DNA from: PALSA-555 sp036521915 | GTDB lineage: Bacteria > Actinomycetota > Acidimicrobiia > IMCC26256 > PALSA-555 | Reading direction: 5' to 3' | Assembly (NCBI GenBank): GCA_036521915.1 | Contig: DATDGU010000391.1 | Coordinates: 1-17,980, forward strand | DNA length: 17,980 nucleotides | In this document: positions 6,327-14,556 of the stretch, one piece after another | Layout: every line of letters starts with the position of its first letter | How positions within the stretch are numbered: the first letter of the stretch is position 1 | Program-made: the position numbers and the translations under genes | The notes under the pieces: generated by a model | What the model saw: only the letters and a program-made list of their open reading frames with translations | Databases searched by the model: none | What the model was told of the DNA's origin: nothing

Positions 6327-7742
6327 ATGGGCGCGGCGTCCGATCCAGCGGGCACCTTCCCCGCGATTGCTGATTCGCTGCTTGATCTCGTGGGGAACAC
6401 GCCGCTGGTGCGTCTCGGGCGGGTGGGACGCGACCTGCGCTGCGACCTCGTCGCCAAGGTCGAGCTGTTCAACCCGGGCGGCAGCGTGAAGGACCGTCCG
6501 GCGATCGCGATGATCGACGAAGCCGAGCGCCAGGGACTCCTGCGGCCGGGCGGCACCATCGTCGAGCCCACCTCCGGGAACACCGGCGTCGGGTTGGCCA
6601 TCGTCGCGGCGCAGCGCGGCTACCACTGCATCTTCGTGATGTCGGACAAGATGTCGGACGAAAAGGTGGCGCTGCTGCGCGCCTACGGCGCCGAAGTCGT
6701 GGTCTGTCCCACCGCCGTCCCCCCGGAGCACCCCGACTCGTACTACTCGGTGGCCGACCGGCTCACGCGCGAGACGCCGAATTCGTTCCGGCCGAACCAG
6801 TACTTCAACCCGGCGAACCCGGCGGAGCACGAGCGCTCGACGGGGCCGGAGATCTGGCGCCAGACCGCCGGGCGGATCACCCACTTCGTGGCCGGTGTCG
6901 GCACCGGCGGGACGATCACCGGCGTGGCGCGCTACCTGAAGGTGCAGAACCCGGCGGTGCAGATCATCGCCGCCGACCCGGAGGGGTCGGTGTTCTCGGG
7001 CGGGCACGGCCGCCCGTACCTCGTCGAGGGCGTCGGCGAGGACTTCTGGCCGCCGACCTTCGACCCGGCCGTCGTCGACCGCACGATCATGGTGAGCGAC
7101 GCGGAGTCGTTCGCTGCGGCGCGCCGCGTCACCCAGGAGGAGGGGCTCCTCGTCGGCGGGTCTTGCGGCACGGCGGTGCACGCCGCGCTCGTGATCGGCG
7201 CGGAGCTCGGGCGCGACGACCTCGTCGTGGTGCTGCTCCCCGATTCGGGGCGGGGCTACCTGTCGAAGATCTTCAACGACGAGTGGATGACGCGCTTCGG
7301 CTTCCTGACCGAGCCCGGCCCGACGGCGGGGGACGTGCTCGCGGCGAAGCACGCCAGCCGGCGCACGATCCCCGACCTCGTGCTCGCCACCCCCGACGAG
7401 CCCGCGCGGCTCGCCTTCTCGCTCATGCGAGATCTCGGGATCAGCCAGCTCGTGGTGAGCGTGACGAAGGAGCAGCCGCTCGCGGCCAAGGAGGTGTCGG
7501 GCACGCTGAGCGAGCTCGAGCTGATGGACAAGGTGTTCCGCGACCCGTCGGTCCTCGAGCGGCCCGTCGGCGAGGTGATGGAGCCGGCGATGCCGATGAT
7601 CGGCGTGGGCGAGACCGTGAGCGACGTCGTCGACCGCCTCAAGACCGCGTCGTCCGTGCTCGTCCTCGAGGGCGGCCATCCCATGGGGATCGTCACGCGC
7701 CCGGACGTGCTCCAGTTCCTGGCGTCACGGGCACCCGGCTGA
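6327..7742 (+). CDS. cbs: Cystathionine beta-synthase
   Basis: The 471-residue enzyme condenses serine with homocysteine to cystathionine, the first step of reverse transsulfuration. Its fold-type II PLP core shows NPGGSVKDR with the Schiff-base Lys55, the substrate-binding loop PTSGNTG (81-87) and the phosphate loop GVGTGGT (190-196). EGVGEDFWP and the PDSGRGYLSKIFNDEWM segment are typical of the Cbs rather than the cysteine synthase branch. Two CBS motifs follow (about 343-400 and 405-468), forming a Bateman module that binds S-adenosylmethionine in some homologues. There is no N-terminal heme domain, as in bacterial enzymes. The next gene follows after one base, so the two are cotranscribed. 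Confidence 0.93.
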   Translation: MGAASDPAGTFPAIADSLLDLVGNTPLVRLGRVGRDLRCDLVAKVELFNPGGSVKDRPAIAMIDEAERQGLLRPGGTIVEPTSGNTGVGLAIVAAQRGYHCIFVMSDKMSDEKVALLRAYGAEVVVCPTAVPPEHPDSYYSVADRLTRETPNSFRPNQYFNPANPAEHERSTGPEIWRQTAGRITHFVAGVGTGGTITGVARYLKVQNPAVQIIAADPEGSVFSGGHGRPYLVEGVGEDFWPPTFDPAVVDRTIMVSDAESFAAARRVTQEEGLLVGGSCGTAVHAALVIGAELGRDDLVVVLLPDSGRGYLSKIFNDEWMTRFGFLTEPGPTAGDVLAAKHASRRTIPDLVLATPDEPARLAFSLMRDLGISQLVVSVTKEQPLAAKEVSGTLSELELMDKVFRDPSVLERPVGEVMEPAMPMIGVGETVSDVVDRLKTASSVLVLEGGHPMGIVTRPDVLQFLASRAPG

Positions 7743-7743
7743 C

Positions 7744-8889
7744 GTGGCCGACGGATTCGAGACGAGGGCGATCCACGCCGGCCAGCCGCCCGACCCGGCT
7801 ACGGGCGCAGTCGTGCCGCCGATCACGCTGGCGACCACCTTCGCCCAGGACGACGTCGGCGAGCATCGGGGCTTCGAGTACTCCCGCGCCGGGAACCCGA
7901 CTCGGCGGGCGCTCGAGACGTGCGTCGCGTCGCTCGAGGGTGCGCGGCACGGCCTGGCGTTCGCGAGCGGCATGGCGGCCGAGGACACAGTCCTGCGCGC
8001 CCTGCTGCGACCGGGCGACCACGTCGTCCTCCCCGAGGACGCGTACGGCGGCACCGTCCGCCTCGTCGGCCAGGTGCTCGCCGACGTCGGCGTCACCTGG
8101 GGTGACGCCGACCTCACCCAGCCCGAGGCCCTCGACGCGTCTTGGCCCGAGCGGACGAGGGTCGTGTGGGTCGAGACGCCGACGAACCCGCTGCTGACCT
8201 GCCTCGACATCGCCGCGCTGGCCGCGGTCGCCCACGCGCACGACGCGCGCGTGGTCGTCGACAACACGTTCGCGACCCCGTACCTGCAGCAGCCGCTGGC
8301 ACTGCACGCCGACGTGGTCGTGCACTCGATGACGAAGTACCTCGGCGGGCACTCCGACGTCCTGGGCGGATGCCTCGCACTGGACGACGACGAGCTCGCC
8401 GAGCGGCTCGCCTTCCTGCAGAAGGCGGTCGGCGCGGTCGCCTCGCCGTTCGACTGCTACCTCGTGCTGCGCGGGGTCAAGACGCTCGCCGTGCGGATGG
8501 AGCGCCACTGCGCGAGCGCCCGCGCCGTCGTCGCGATGCTCGAGCGGCATCCGGCCGTGGCCCGCGTGCTCTACCCCGGCCGACCGGATCACCCGGGCCA
8601 TGCCGTCGCCGTCACGCAGATGCGGGACTACGGCGGGATGGTCAGCTTCCTCGCGGCCGGCGGCGAGGACGCGGCGCTGCGGATCGCCGCCGGGACGCGG
8701 CTCTTCGCGTTGGCGGAGTCGCTCGGGGCGGTCGAGAGCCTCATCGAGCATCCGGCGCGCATGACGCACACCTCGGTCGCGGGGTCGTCGCATGCGGTCG
8801 ACGCCGCCCTCATCCGCCTGTCCGTGGGACTCGAGACCACCGATGACCTGGTGGAGGATCTGCGGCGGGCGCTCGACGCCGCGGTGTGA
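7744..8889 (+). CDS. metB: Cystathionine gamma-synthase/gamma-lyase family enzyme
   Basis: The 381-residue fold-type I PLP enzyme of the Cys/Met metabolism family has YSRAGNPT (47-54), the cofactor-stacking Tyr in DAYGGT (about 101), VDNTFATPYLQQPL with the PLP-binding Asp, and HSMTKYLGGH with the Schiff-base Lys198. SLGAVESLIEHPARMTH near residue 320 is the substrate carboxylate region. It starts with GTG one base after the cbs stop. Next to cbs, gamma-lyase activity (cystathionine to cysteine) makes pathway sense. Actinobacterial enzymes annotated MetB often have both synthase and lyase activity, and sequence alone does not separate them here. Confidence 0.9.
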   Translation: MADGFETRAIHAGQPPDPATGAVVPPITLATTFAQDDVGEHRGFEYSRAGNPTRRALETCVASLEGARHGLAFASGMAAEDTVLRALLRPGDHVVLPEDAYGGTVRLVGQVLADVGVTWGDADLTQPEALDASWPERTRVVWVETPTNPLLTCLDIAALAAVAHAHDARVVVDNTFATPYLQQPLALHADVVVHSMTKYLGGHSDVLGGCLALDDDELAERLAFLQKAVGAVASPFDCYLVLRGVKTLAVRMERHCASARAVVAMLERHPAVARVLYPGRPDHPGHAVAVTQMRDYGGMVSFLAAGGEDAALRIAAGTRLFALAESLGAVESLIEHPARMTHTSVAGSSHAVDAALIRLSVGLETTDDLVEDLRRALDAAV

Positions 8890-8938
8890 CGCGCCGCCGA
8901 CCGACCCGCCGAGGATGAGTCGATCGCTTCGGTCGTGG

Positions 8939-8952
8939 GCCGTCGGGACGGC
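8939..8952. terminator. Weak hairpin between metB and sdhB ends
   Basis: GCCGT-CGGG-ACGGC forms a 5-bp stem with a 4-base loop in the 95-base gap between two convergent genes. There is no T-run on either side, so it would be at best a weak or Rho-assisted terminator. Nothing else of note is seen in the gap. Confidence 0.25.
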
Positions 8953-8984
8953 GGCTGACCTCGAGGTCTGGGATGGTCGCCGGG

Positions 8985-9749
8985 TCAGGCGTGCTGGCCG
9001 GCGAGGCGGCGCTGCTTGAACTGGGCCTTGATGTAGTCCCGGTTCATGAGCGCGATGAAGTCGATCGAGATCTCCTTCGGGCACGCCGCCTCGCACTCGC
9101 CGTGCATGGTGCAGGACCCGAACCAGCGCTCCATCTCGTCCACCATGTGGACGACCCGCTCCCAGCGCTCGGGCTGACCCTGGGGCAGCAGGTTGAGGTG
9201 CTGGAGCTTCGCGGCGGTGAAGAGCTGCGCCGCACCGTTCGGGCACGCCGCGACGCACGCGCCGCAGCCGATGCACGCCGCGGCGTCCATCGCGGCGTCG
9301 CTGACTGCCTTCGGGACCGGCGTGAGGTTGGCCTCGGGCGCGCTGCCGGTCGTCACCGTGATGTAGCCGCCGGCCTCGATGATCCGGTCGAACGCGGCGC
9401 GGTCGACGCAGAGGTCCCGGATGATGGGGAACGCCGCGGCGCGCCACGGCTCGACCGTGATGTGGGCGCCGTCAGCGAACTTGCGCAGGTGCAGCTGGCA
9501 GGTCGCGGTGCCGCGCTCGGGGCCGTGGGCCCGCCCGTTGATCATCATGGCGCACGACCCGCAGATGCCCTCTCGGCAGTCGTGGTCGAAGGCGACCGGC
9601 TCCTTGCCCTCCGCGATGAGCTGCTCGTTCAGCACGTCGAACATTTCGAGGAACGACATGTCGGGGCTGAGGTCGTCGAGCTCGTGTGTCTCGAACGCAC
9701 CACGGGCGTTCGGGCCGGGCTGACGCCAGACCCGCAGCGTGACCTTCAC
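8985..9749 (-). CDS. sdhB: Succinate dehydrogenase iron-sulfur subunit (Sdh1 type)
   Basis: The 254-residue protein carries electrons from SdhA flavin to quinone through three clusters. The [2Fe-2S] ligands are Cys58, Cys63, Cys66 and Cys84 (CREGICGSC ... C). The ferredoxin-like domain has CIGCGACVAACP (159-170) and CTMHGECEAACPK (213-225), which hold the [4Fe-4S] and [3Fe-4S] clusters. The GTG at 9749 starts the expected MKVTLRVWRQP, with GGGAGG about 10 bases upstream. The reading frame continues upstream without a stop, but that part overlaps sdhA and is not coding. It is the last gene of sdhCAB, 26 bases after the sdhA stop. Confidence 0.94.
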   Translation of the reverse strand: MKVTLRVWRQPGPNARGAFETHELDDLSPDMSFLEMFDVLNEQLIAEGKEPVAFDHDCREGICGSCAMMINGRAHGPERGTATCQLHLRKFADGAHITVEPWRAAAFPIIRDLCVDRAAFDRIIEAGGYITVTTGSAPEANLTPVPKAVSDAAMDAAACIGCGACVAACPNGAAQLFTAAKLQHLNLLPQGQPERWERVVHMVDEMERWFGSCTMHGECEAACPKEISIDFIALMNRDYIKAQFKQRRLAGQHA

Positions 9750-9775
9750 CGGTGCCCGTGTCCTCCCGGTCCGTC

Positions 9776-11701
9776 CTACTTGTAGGACCGCTGGGCGAGA
9801 TGGACCGTCTCGAACTCCAGCGCTTCCTTGTGCAGATTCGGGTGGGCGTCGTCGCCCGTGTACTCCCAGGCGCCGACGTAGGCGAAGTGCTCGTCGTCGC
9901 GCAGGGCCTCGCCGTCCTCGGTCTGGTGCTCGACGCGGAAGTGCCCGCCGCAGCTCTCCTCGCGGTGGAGGGCGTCGCGGCAGAGCAGCTCGCCGAACTC
10001 GAGGAAGTCGGCGACGCGGCCCGCCTTCTCGAGCGACTGGTTCAGCGACTCGCCGTCCCCGAGCACCCGGACGTCCTTGTGGAACTCCTCGCGCAGCGCG
10101 GGGATCTCGGCGAGCGCCTTCTCGAGGCTGGCCTGGCTCCGCTCCATGCCGCAGTTCTCCCACAGCACGTGGCCGAGCTCGCGGTGGAAGTAGTCGACCG
10201 AGCGGGAGCCGTGGACGTCGAGCAGCGCGCGCACCTGCTCGGCGACCTGGGCCTCGGCGTCCTGGAACACCTGGTGGTCGGTCGGGACGGGGTCGGTGCC
10301 GAGCAGCGGCGCGAGGTAGTCGCTGATCGTGGCGGGCAGCACGAAGTAGCCGTCGGCGAGGCCCTGCATGAGCGCGCTCGCGCCGAGGCGGTTCGCGCCG
10401 TGGTCCGAGAAGTTCGCCTCGCCGAGCACATAGAGCCCCGGGATGGTGGACATGAGGTTGTAGTCGACCCACAGCCCGCCCATCGTGTAGTGGACCGCCG
10501 GGTAGATGCGCATGGGGACGGTGTAGGGGTCCTCACCGGTGATGCGCTCGTACATCTGGAAGAGGTTCCCGTAGCGCTCCTCGATGACGTCGCGGCCGAG
10601 CCGCGCCGTCGCGTCGGAGAAGTCGAGGAACACGCCGTTCTTCAGGGGTCCGACGCCGCGGCCCGCGTCCACCTCGCGCTTCGCGGCGCGCGACGCGACG
10701 TCGCGGGGCACGAGGTTCCCGAACGCCGGGTAGCGGCGCTCGAGGAAGTAGTCGCGGTCGGCAGCCGGGACCTGGTCGGGGGCGCGCGGGTCGTCGAGCT
10801 GGTCGGGCACCCAGATGCGGCCGTCGTTGCGGAGCGACTCGCTCATGAGCGTGAGCTTCGACTGGAAGTCGTCGCTCGCCGGGATGCACGTCGGGTGGAT
10901 CTGCGTGTAGCAGGGGTTCGCCATCAGGGCGCCCCGGCGATGCGCCCGCCAGATCGCGGTGACGTTCGACTGCTTGGCATTCGTGGAGAGGAAGAAGACG
11001 TTCCCGTACCCGCCGGTGGCGAGCACCACGGCGTGCCCGGTATGGGACCGGACGTCGCCGGTGATGAGGTCGCGGGTGACGACGCCGACCGCCCGGCCCT
11101 CGTGGAGGACGACGTCGAGCATCTCGGTGCGGTGGTACAGGGTGACCGTCCCGAGGTGCACCTGGCGCAGTAGGGCCTGGTAGGCGCCGAGCAGCAGCTG
11201 TTGGCCGGTCTGGCCCCGGGCGTAGAACGTCCGGGAGACCTGCGCGCCGCCGAAGGACCGGTTGTCGAGGAGCCCGCCGTACTCGCGGGCGAACGGCACG
11301 CCCTGCGCGACGCACTGGTCGATGATGTTCACGCTCAGCTGCGCGAGTCGGTAGACGTTCGCCTCGCGTGAGCGGTAGTCGCCGCCCTTCACGGTGTCGT
11401 AGAAGAGGCGGTAGACGCTGTCGCCGTCGTTGCGGTAGTTCTTCGCCGCATTGATCCCGCCTTGCGCGGCGATGCTGTGCGCGCGCCGTGGGGTGTCGTG
11501 GAAGGTGATCATCGTGACCTGGTAGCCGAGCTCGCCGAGGGTCGCCGCGGCGGACGCGCCGGCGAGGCCGCTGCCGACCACGACGACGCGGAACTTGCGG
11601 CGGTTCGATGGGTTGACGAGCTTCACGGCGAACTTGTGCTCGTCCCACTGCTCGGCGATCGGGCCGTCGGGGGTCTTGGCGTCGAGCGCGTACTCAGTCA
11701 T
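9776..11701 (-). CDS. sdhA: Succinate dehydrogenase flavoprotein subunit (Sdh1 type)
   Basis: The 641-residue protein oxidises succinate to fumarate. It shows the dinucleotide fold VVVGSGLAGAS (40-50), the covalent-FAD His75 in HSIAAQGG, the substrate-loop IHPTC, and the C-terminal GLYVLGEANFSDHGANRLGA FAD contact. The long form, with LSTNAKQSNVTAIWRAHRRGA and a C-terminal HPNLHKEALEFETV tail, matches the mycobacterial Sdh1 subunit rather than the shorter classical SdhA. Its ATG overlaps the sdhC stop (ATGA), so the two are translationally coupled. The gene order anchor-flavoprotein-iron protein is that of Sdh1 and Bacillus-type complexes. Confidence 0.95.
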   Translation of the reverse strand: MTEYALDAKTPDGPIAEQWDEHKFAVKLVNPSNRRKFRVVVVGSGLAGASAAATLGELGYQVTMITFHDTPRRAHSIAAQGGINAAKNYRNDGDSVYRLFYDTVKGGDYRSREANVYRLAQLSVNIIDQCVAQGVPFAREYGGLLDNRSFGGAQVSRTFYARGQTGQQLLLGAYQALLRQVHLGTVTLYHRTEMLDVVLHEGRAVGVVTRDLITGDVRSHTGHAVVLATGGYGNVFFLSTNAKQSNVTAIWRAHRRGALMANPCYTQIHPTCIPASDDFQSKLTLMSESLRNDGRIWVPDQLDDPRAPDQVPAADRDYFLERRYPAFGNLVPRDVASRAAKREVDAGRGVGPLKNGVFLDFSDATARLGRDVIEERYGNLFQMYERITGEDPYTVPMRIYPAVHYTMGGLWVDYNLMSTIPGLYVLGEANFSDHGANRLGASALMQGLADGYFVLPATISDYLAPLLGTDPVPTDHQVFQDAEAQVAEQVRALLDVHGSRSVDYFHRELGHVLWENCGMERSQASLEKALAEIPALREEFHKDVRVLGDGESLNQSLEKAGRVADFLEFGELLCRDALHREESCGGHFRVEHQTEDGEALRDDEHFAYVGAWEYTGDDAHPNLHKEALEFETVHLAQRSYK

Positions 11702-12489
11702 CGGCTCACCGCGCCCGTGGTGATGAGCAGCGGCATGCTGCAGTTGCCCACGATGATGAGGCCGGCGAACCCGGTCGCGAAGTAGCGGCGCCACCGGTTG
11801 TAGCGCGGGTTGTTCCAGCCGAGGCTCTGGAACATCGACCAGGCGCCGTGGAAGATGTGGATCCCGAGCGCGATGTTGGCGACGATGTAGACGCCGGCCA
11901 CCCAGACGCGCTGGAAGCTCAGGTACATGTTGTCGTAGGGATCGCCGCGCACGAAGTGCGGGCTGAGCTGACCCCACGTCAGGTCCAGCAGGTGGAAGAT
12001 GACGAAGAGGCCGACGATGATCCCGGTCCAACGCATCGTCCGCGAGGCGTAGTTCGCCGCGACGTAATCACGCTTCGACTGGTAGCGCTGCGGCCGGGCC
12101 CGATGGTTCATCCGGGTCAGCTGCGCGGCGGCGACGATGTGGACGACGAAAGCGATCGTCAGGCCCACCCGGAGCGCCCACAGCACGACGGTGTAGGGGA
12201 GCGCGGGCTGGCCGAGCGTCCGGAGCCAGTGGGCGTAGGTGTTGATCTCGGTCTTGCCGAGAAACACCTTCAGGTTCCCGATCATGTGGACCAGGACGAA
12301 CCCGAGCAGGGCGATGCCCGAGACGGCCATCGCCCACTTCTTGCCGATCGCCGAGCGCCAGAACTGGATCGGGAAGGGGACCGGGCGGGAACGCGGGATC
12401 GGCGCGCCGGTGGATCGGGCCAGCCGCTCCGCGGCGTCGGCGTCCTCTCGCTGGTCCTCGGTCGAGAGCGTCTCGCCGACCTTGCTCAT
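11698..12489 (-). CDS. sdhC: Succinate dehydrogenase membrane anchor, cytochrome b subunit
   Basis: The 263-residue protein has an acidic cytosolic N-terminus of about 45 residues and five predicted membrane helices (roughly 52-76, 100-124, 153-171, 196-217, 238-258). Helix histidines His68, His117, His166, and His211/His214 are the candidate axial ligands for two b hemes, the pattern of Bacillus subtilis SdhC and mycobacterial Sdh1. There is no separate SdhD, which fits this one-subunit anchor type. The complex should reduce menaquinone. The ATG at 12489 has no ribosome site. A TAGCGT lies 11 bases upstream, so the leader would be only a few bases long. Confidence 0.92.
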   Translation of the reverse strand: MSKVGETLSTEDQREDADAAERLARSTGAPIPRSRPVPFPIQFWRSAIGKKWAMAVSGIALLGFVLVHMIGNLKVFLGKTEINTYAHWLRTLGQPALPYTVVLWALRVGLTIAFVVHIVAAAQLTRMNHRARPQRYQSKRDYVAANYASRTMRWTGIIVGLFVIFHLLDLTWGQLSPHFVRGDPYDNMYLSFQRVWVAGVYIVANIALGIHIFHGAWSMFQSLGWNNPRYNRWRRYFATGFAGLIIVGNCSMPLLITTGAVSR

Positions 12490-12500
12490 AAGCAGGATCG

Positions 12501-12506
12501 ACGCTA
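12501..12506 (-). promoter_or_regulatory. Candidate -10 element of the sdhCAB operon
   Basis: TAGCGT on the minus strand ends 11 bases before the sdhC ATG, predicting a start point 3-5 bases before the start codon. No -35 match is evident. It is the best TANNNT hexamer in the upstream region. Confidence 0.33.
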
Positions 12507-12670
12507 GCCCCGCCGCGCGCGCTGGGGCTTACTGGCGCCCCGGTGGTGCTCGACGAGCCCGGTGATGGCGCGGGCCACGTCGGCTTCGCCGTGGCGAGGT
12601 CGTGCGCCGCGCTGGCCCGGACGCTGTGCGGACCGGTGGTGACGCCGATCGGCGCGCCGGAGACCGTTGG

Positions 12671-12676
12671 TACGCT
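12671..12676 (+). promoter_or_regulatory. Candidate -10 element of the AAA+ ATPase gene
   Basis: TACGCT here predicts a start near 12683 and a leader of about 24 bases that contains GGAGG (12697-12701), 6 bases before the ATG at 12708. The rest of the 218-base gap (12490-12707) between this gene and sdhC shows only GC-rich sequence with no recognisable gene or operator. Confidence 0.4.
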
Positions 12677-12707
12677 GCCGCGCGTTCCCATCGTTCGGAG
12701 GCTCGGT

Positions 12708-14108
12708 ATGACCCGTCCCGGCACACTCGGTGAGTTGCGAGCCAGCGGGTGGGTGTCGCGCCCCGTGAAGCTCGAGGTGCGCGAGAACGCCATGCGGCGC
12801 ATCGCCGAAGGCCGGCCGGTCGTTGAGGGCGTCGTCGGGTACGACGACACCGTCCTCCCGCAGCTCGAGAACGCGCTGCTCGCGGCGCACGACGTGATCT
12901 TCCTCGGCGAGCGCGGCCAAGCGAAGACCCGCATGATCCGCTCGCTCGTCGGGCTGCTCGACGAGTGGCTGCCGATCGTCGCGGGTAGCGAGATCAACGA
13001 CGACCCCTACGACCCGGTCTCGCACCACGCCCGCGTGCTGGTGGCCGAGCGAGGCGACGAAGCGCCGATCGAGTGGATCCACCGGGAGCGCCGCTACGGC
13101 GAGAAGCTCGCCACGCCCGACACCTCGATCGCCGACCTCATCGGGGAGGTCGACCCCATCAAGGTCGCCGAGGGTCGGTACCTCTCCGACGAGCTCACGA
13201 TCCACTACGGGCTGGTCCCGCGCACCAACCGCGGCATCTTCTCGATCAACGAGCTCCCCGACCTGGCCGAGCGCATCCAGGTCGGGCTCCTCAACGTCCT
13301 GGAGGAGCGCGACGTCCAGATCCGGGGCTACAAGATCCGCCTTCCCCTCGACCTGATGCTCGTCGCGTCGGCCAATCCCGAGGACTACACGAACCGCGGC
13401 CGGATCATCACGCCGCTGAAGGACCGCTTCGGCGCGCAGATCCGCACCCACTATCCCCTGGACGCCGACGTCGAGATGGACGTGGTCGACCAGGAGGCGC
13501 AGGTCGTGCCGGCCGACGGCCTGTCGGTCAACGTGCCGGGCTTCATGACCGAGATCGTCGCCGAGATCAGCCAGCACGCCCGCAAGTCACCCCACGTCAA
13601 CCAGCGCTCCGGGGTGTCGGTGCGCCTCTCGATCGCCAACTACGAGACCCTCGTCGCCAACGCGACCCGCCGGGCGCTGCGCGCCGGCGAGCCCGAGGTG
13701 GTCCCGCGGGTCAGCGATCTCGAGGCGCTCGTCGCGAGCACCGCCGGGAAGCTCGAGTTCGAGACCGTCGAGGACGGCCGCGAGGAGCAGATCCTCGACC
13801 GGATCGTGAAGGCGGCCACGCTCGACACGTTCCGGGCGTGCTGTCGACCCGAGAAGCTCACCGGGATGGTCACGGCCTTCGAGAACGGCCTCGTGGTCCA
13901 CACGGGCCCCGACGTGGCGTCGAGTGAGTACGCGACGCTCGTGCCGAATCTCCCGGGCCTGTCCGACACGCTGAGCGACCTCGAGGTCGGCGAGACCCCG
14001 GCGGGCGTCGCGTCCGCCCTCGAGTTCGTGCTCGAGGGGCTGCACCTCTCGAAGCGGTTGAACAAGGACGCGGTCGGGGCACGCGCCACCTACCGCGGGC
14101 GGGGCTGA
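12708..14108 (+). CDS. Chelatase-like (MoxR/BchI-clade) AAA+ ATPase
   Basis: The 466-residue protein shows a Walker A variant GERGQAKT (67-74), a Walker B-like FSINELPDL with Glu182, sensor 1 ASANPEDYTNRGR around Asn223, and an LKDRFGAQIRTHYP Arg-containing segment. This is the helix-2-insert layout of magnesium-chelatase I subunits and MoxR ATPases. Length and order match, from memory, mycobacterial Rv0958, annotated as a possible magnesium chelatase and paired with VWA protein Rv0959. This organism shows no bacteriochlorophyll genes here, so a chaperone or metal-insertion role with the VWA partner is more likely. GGAGG 6 bases upstream fixes the ATG at 12708. The upstream in-frame extension is not gene-like. 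Confidence 0.9.
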   Translation: MTRPGTLGELRASGWVSRPVKLEVRENAMRRIAEGRPVVEGVVGYDDTVLPQLENALLAAHDVIFLGERGQAKTRMIRSLVGLLDEWLPIVAGSEINDDPYDPVSHHARVLVAERGDEAPIEWIHRERRYGEKLATPDTSIADLIGEVDPIKVAEGRYLSDELTIHYGLVPRTNRGIFSINELPDLAERIQVGLLNVLEERDVQIRGYKIRLPLDLMLVASANPEDYTNRGRIITPLKDRFGAQIRTHYPLDADVEMDVVDQEAQVVPADGLSVNVPGFMTEIVAEISQHARKSPHVNQRSGVSVRLSIANYETLVANATRRALRAGEPEVVPRVSDLEALVASTAGKLEFETVEDGREEQILDRIVKAATLDTFRACCRPEKLTGMVTAFENGLVVHTGPDVASSEYATLVPNLPGLSDTLSDLEVGETPAGVASALEFVLEGLHLSKRLNKDAVGARATYRGRG

Positions 14109-14109
14109 T

Positions 14110-14508
14110 TCAGAACCCGGTCGACGGACCCTGCTGGGTGAAGAACCCGCACTTGTCCGACGCATAGCGGTTCACGTTGTTGACCGCGGTCTCGACGGAC
14201 GGGTTGTTCCGCAGCCTCGGGTCGTGGCCGACGTCCTGGAGGGCGTGCAGGAAGGTCTGGGCGTCGGCGCGCACCTGGGGCGGGGCGGTGCCGGCGATCT
14301 GGGTGACGATCGTGAGCTGCTTGGCGACGTCGCGCTTGTCCTTGCTCGCTTCCCGGTTCAGCTCGTTCTCGTAGCTGGTCGCCGCGGCGCAGAAGCGCTT
14401 CGGGAACGTCGTGGTCGTCGTCGAGCCCGTGCTCGACGCGCCACCGCATCCGGCGACGCACGCCGACGCGACGAGCAGGACGAGGAGCCTGGCGACCACC
14501 GTGGCCAT
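14110..14508 (-). CDS. Small secreted lipoprotein of unknown function
   Basis: The 132-residue protein begins with a signal peptide (MATVVARLLVLLVASACVAG) ending in a VAGC lipobox with Cys21, followed by a Ser/Thr-rich linker (24-34). The mature domain has two Cys, Cys40 in RFCAAATSYE and Cys120 in SDKCGFF, likely to form a disulfide that ties the first and last helices. The middle is mostly helical and charged. Many actinomycetes encode such small lipoproteins, with no known activity. It lies on the opposite strand between the AAA+ gene and the VWA gene, with its stop one base from the AAA+ stop and its start 48 bases from the VWA start. No ribosome site or clear -10 is seen. Confidence 0.8.
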   Translation of the reverse strand: MATVVARLLVLLVASACVAGCGGASSTGSTTTTTFPKRFCAAATSYENELNREASKDKRDVAKQLTIVTQIAGTAPPQVRADAQTFLHALQDVGHDPRLRNNPSVETAVNNVNRYASDKCGFFTQQGPSTGF

Positions 14509-14544
14509 TGTGGCGCCGTCGCGTCGCCCCGGTCCGCTCGGCGC

Positions 14545-14550
14545 TACCGT
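14545..14550 (+). promoter_or_regulatory. -10 element for leaderless VWA transcript
   Basis: TACCGT ends 6 bases before the GTG at 14557 and no Shine-Dalgarno sequence is present. This gives the VWA gene its own promoter, separate from that of the AAA+ gene, within the 48-base divergent gap to the lipoprotein gene. Confidence 0.42.
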
Positions 14551-14556
14551 GGCCCG

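Noticed and set aside
5517..7679. Very long open frame (about 720 codons) on the minus strand opposite the GrpB and cbs genes
   Set aside because: It is the complement of well-supported coding sequence, is rich in Arg/His/Asp/Gly as expected of GC-rich shadow frames, and shows no domain.
8890..8984. Small open frame starting at ATG 8916 in the metB-sdhB gap
   Set aside because: It has no ribosome site or leaderless -10, and the frame runs into sdhB antisense sequence with Arg/Gly-rich shadow composition.
9750..10472. In-frame extension of sdhB upstream of GTG 9749
   Set aside because: It overlaps the sdhA coding region and is Arg/Pro/Ala-rich. SdhB homologues begin at the MKVTLRVW segment.
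12397..12660. Two copies of GATCGGCGCGCCGG (12397-12410 and 12647-12660), 250 bases apart
   Set aside because: One copy is inside sdhC coding sequence and the core is a GC-only palindrome likely to recur by chance in this composition.
12504..13577. Minus-strand open frame of about 357 codons opposite the AAA+ gene start
   Set aside because: It shadows the AAA+ gene and its upstream gap. No family motif is visible and the composition is typical of an antisense frame.
14224..14556. In-frame extension of the VWA gene upstream of GTG 14557
   Set aside because: It overlaps the signal peptide and body of the oppositely oriented lipoprotein gene and is low-complexity Arg/Gly sequence.
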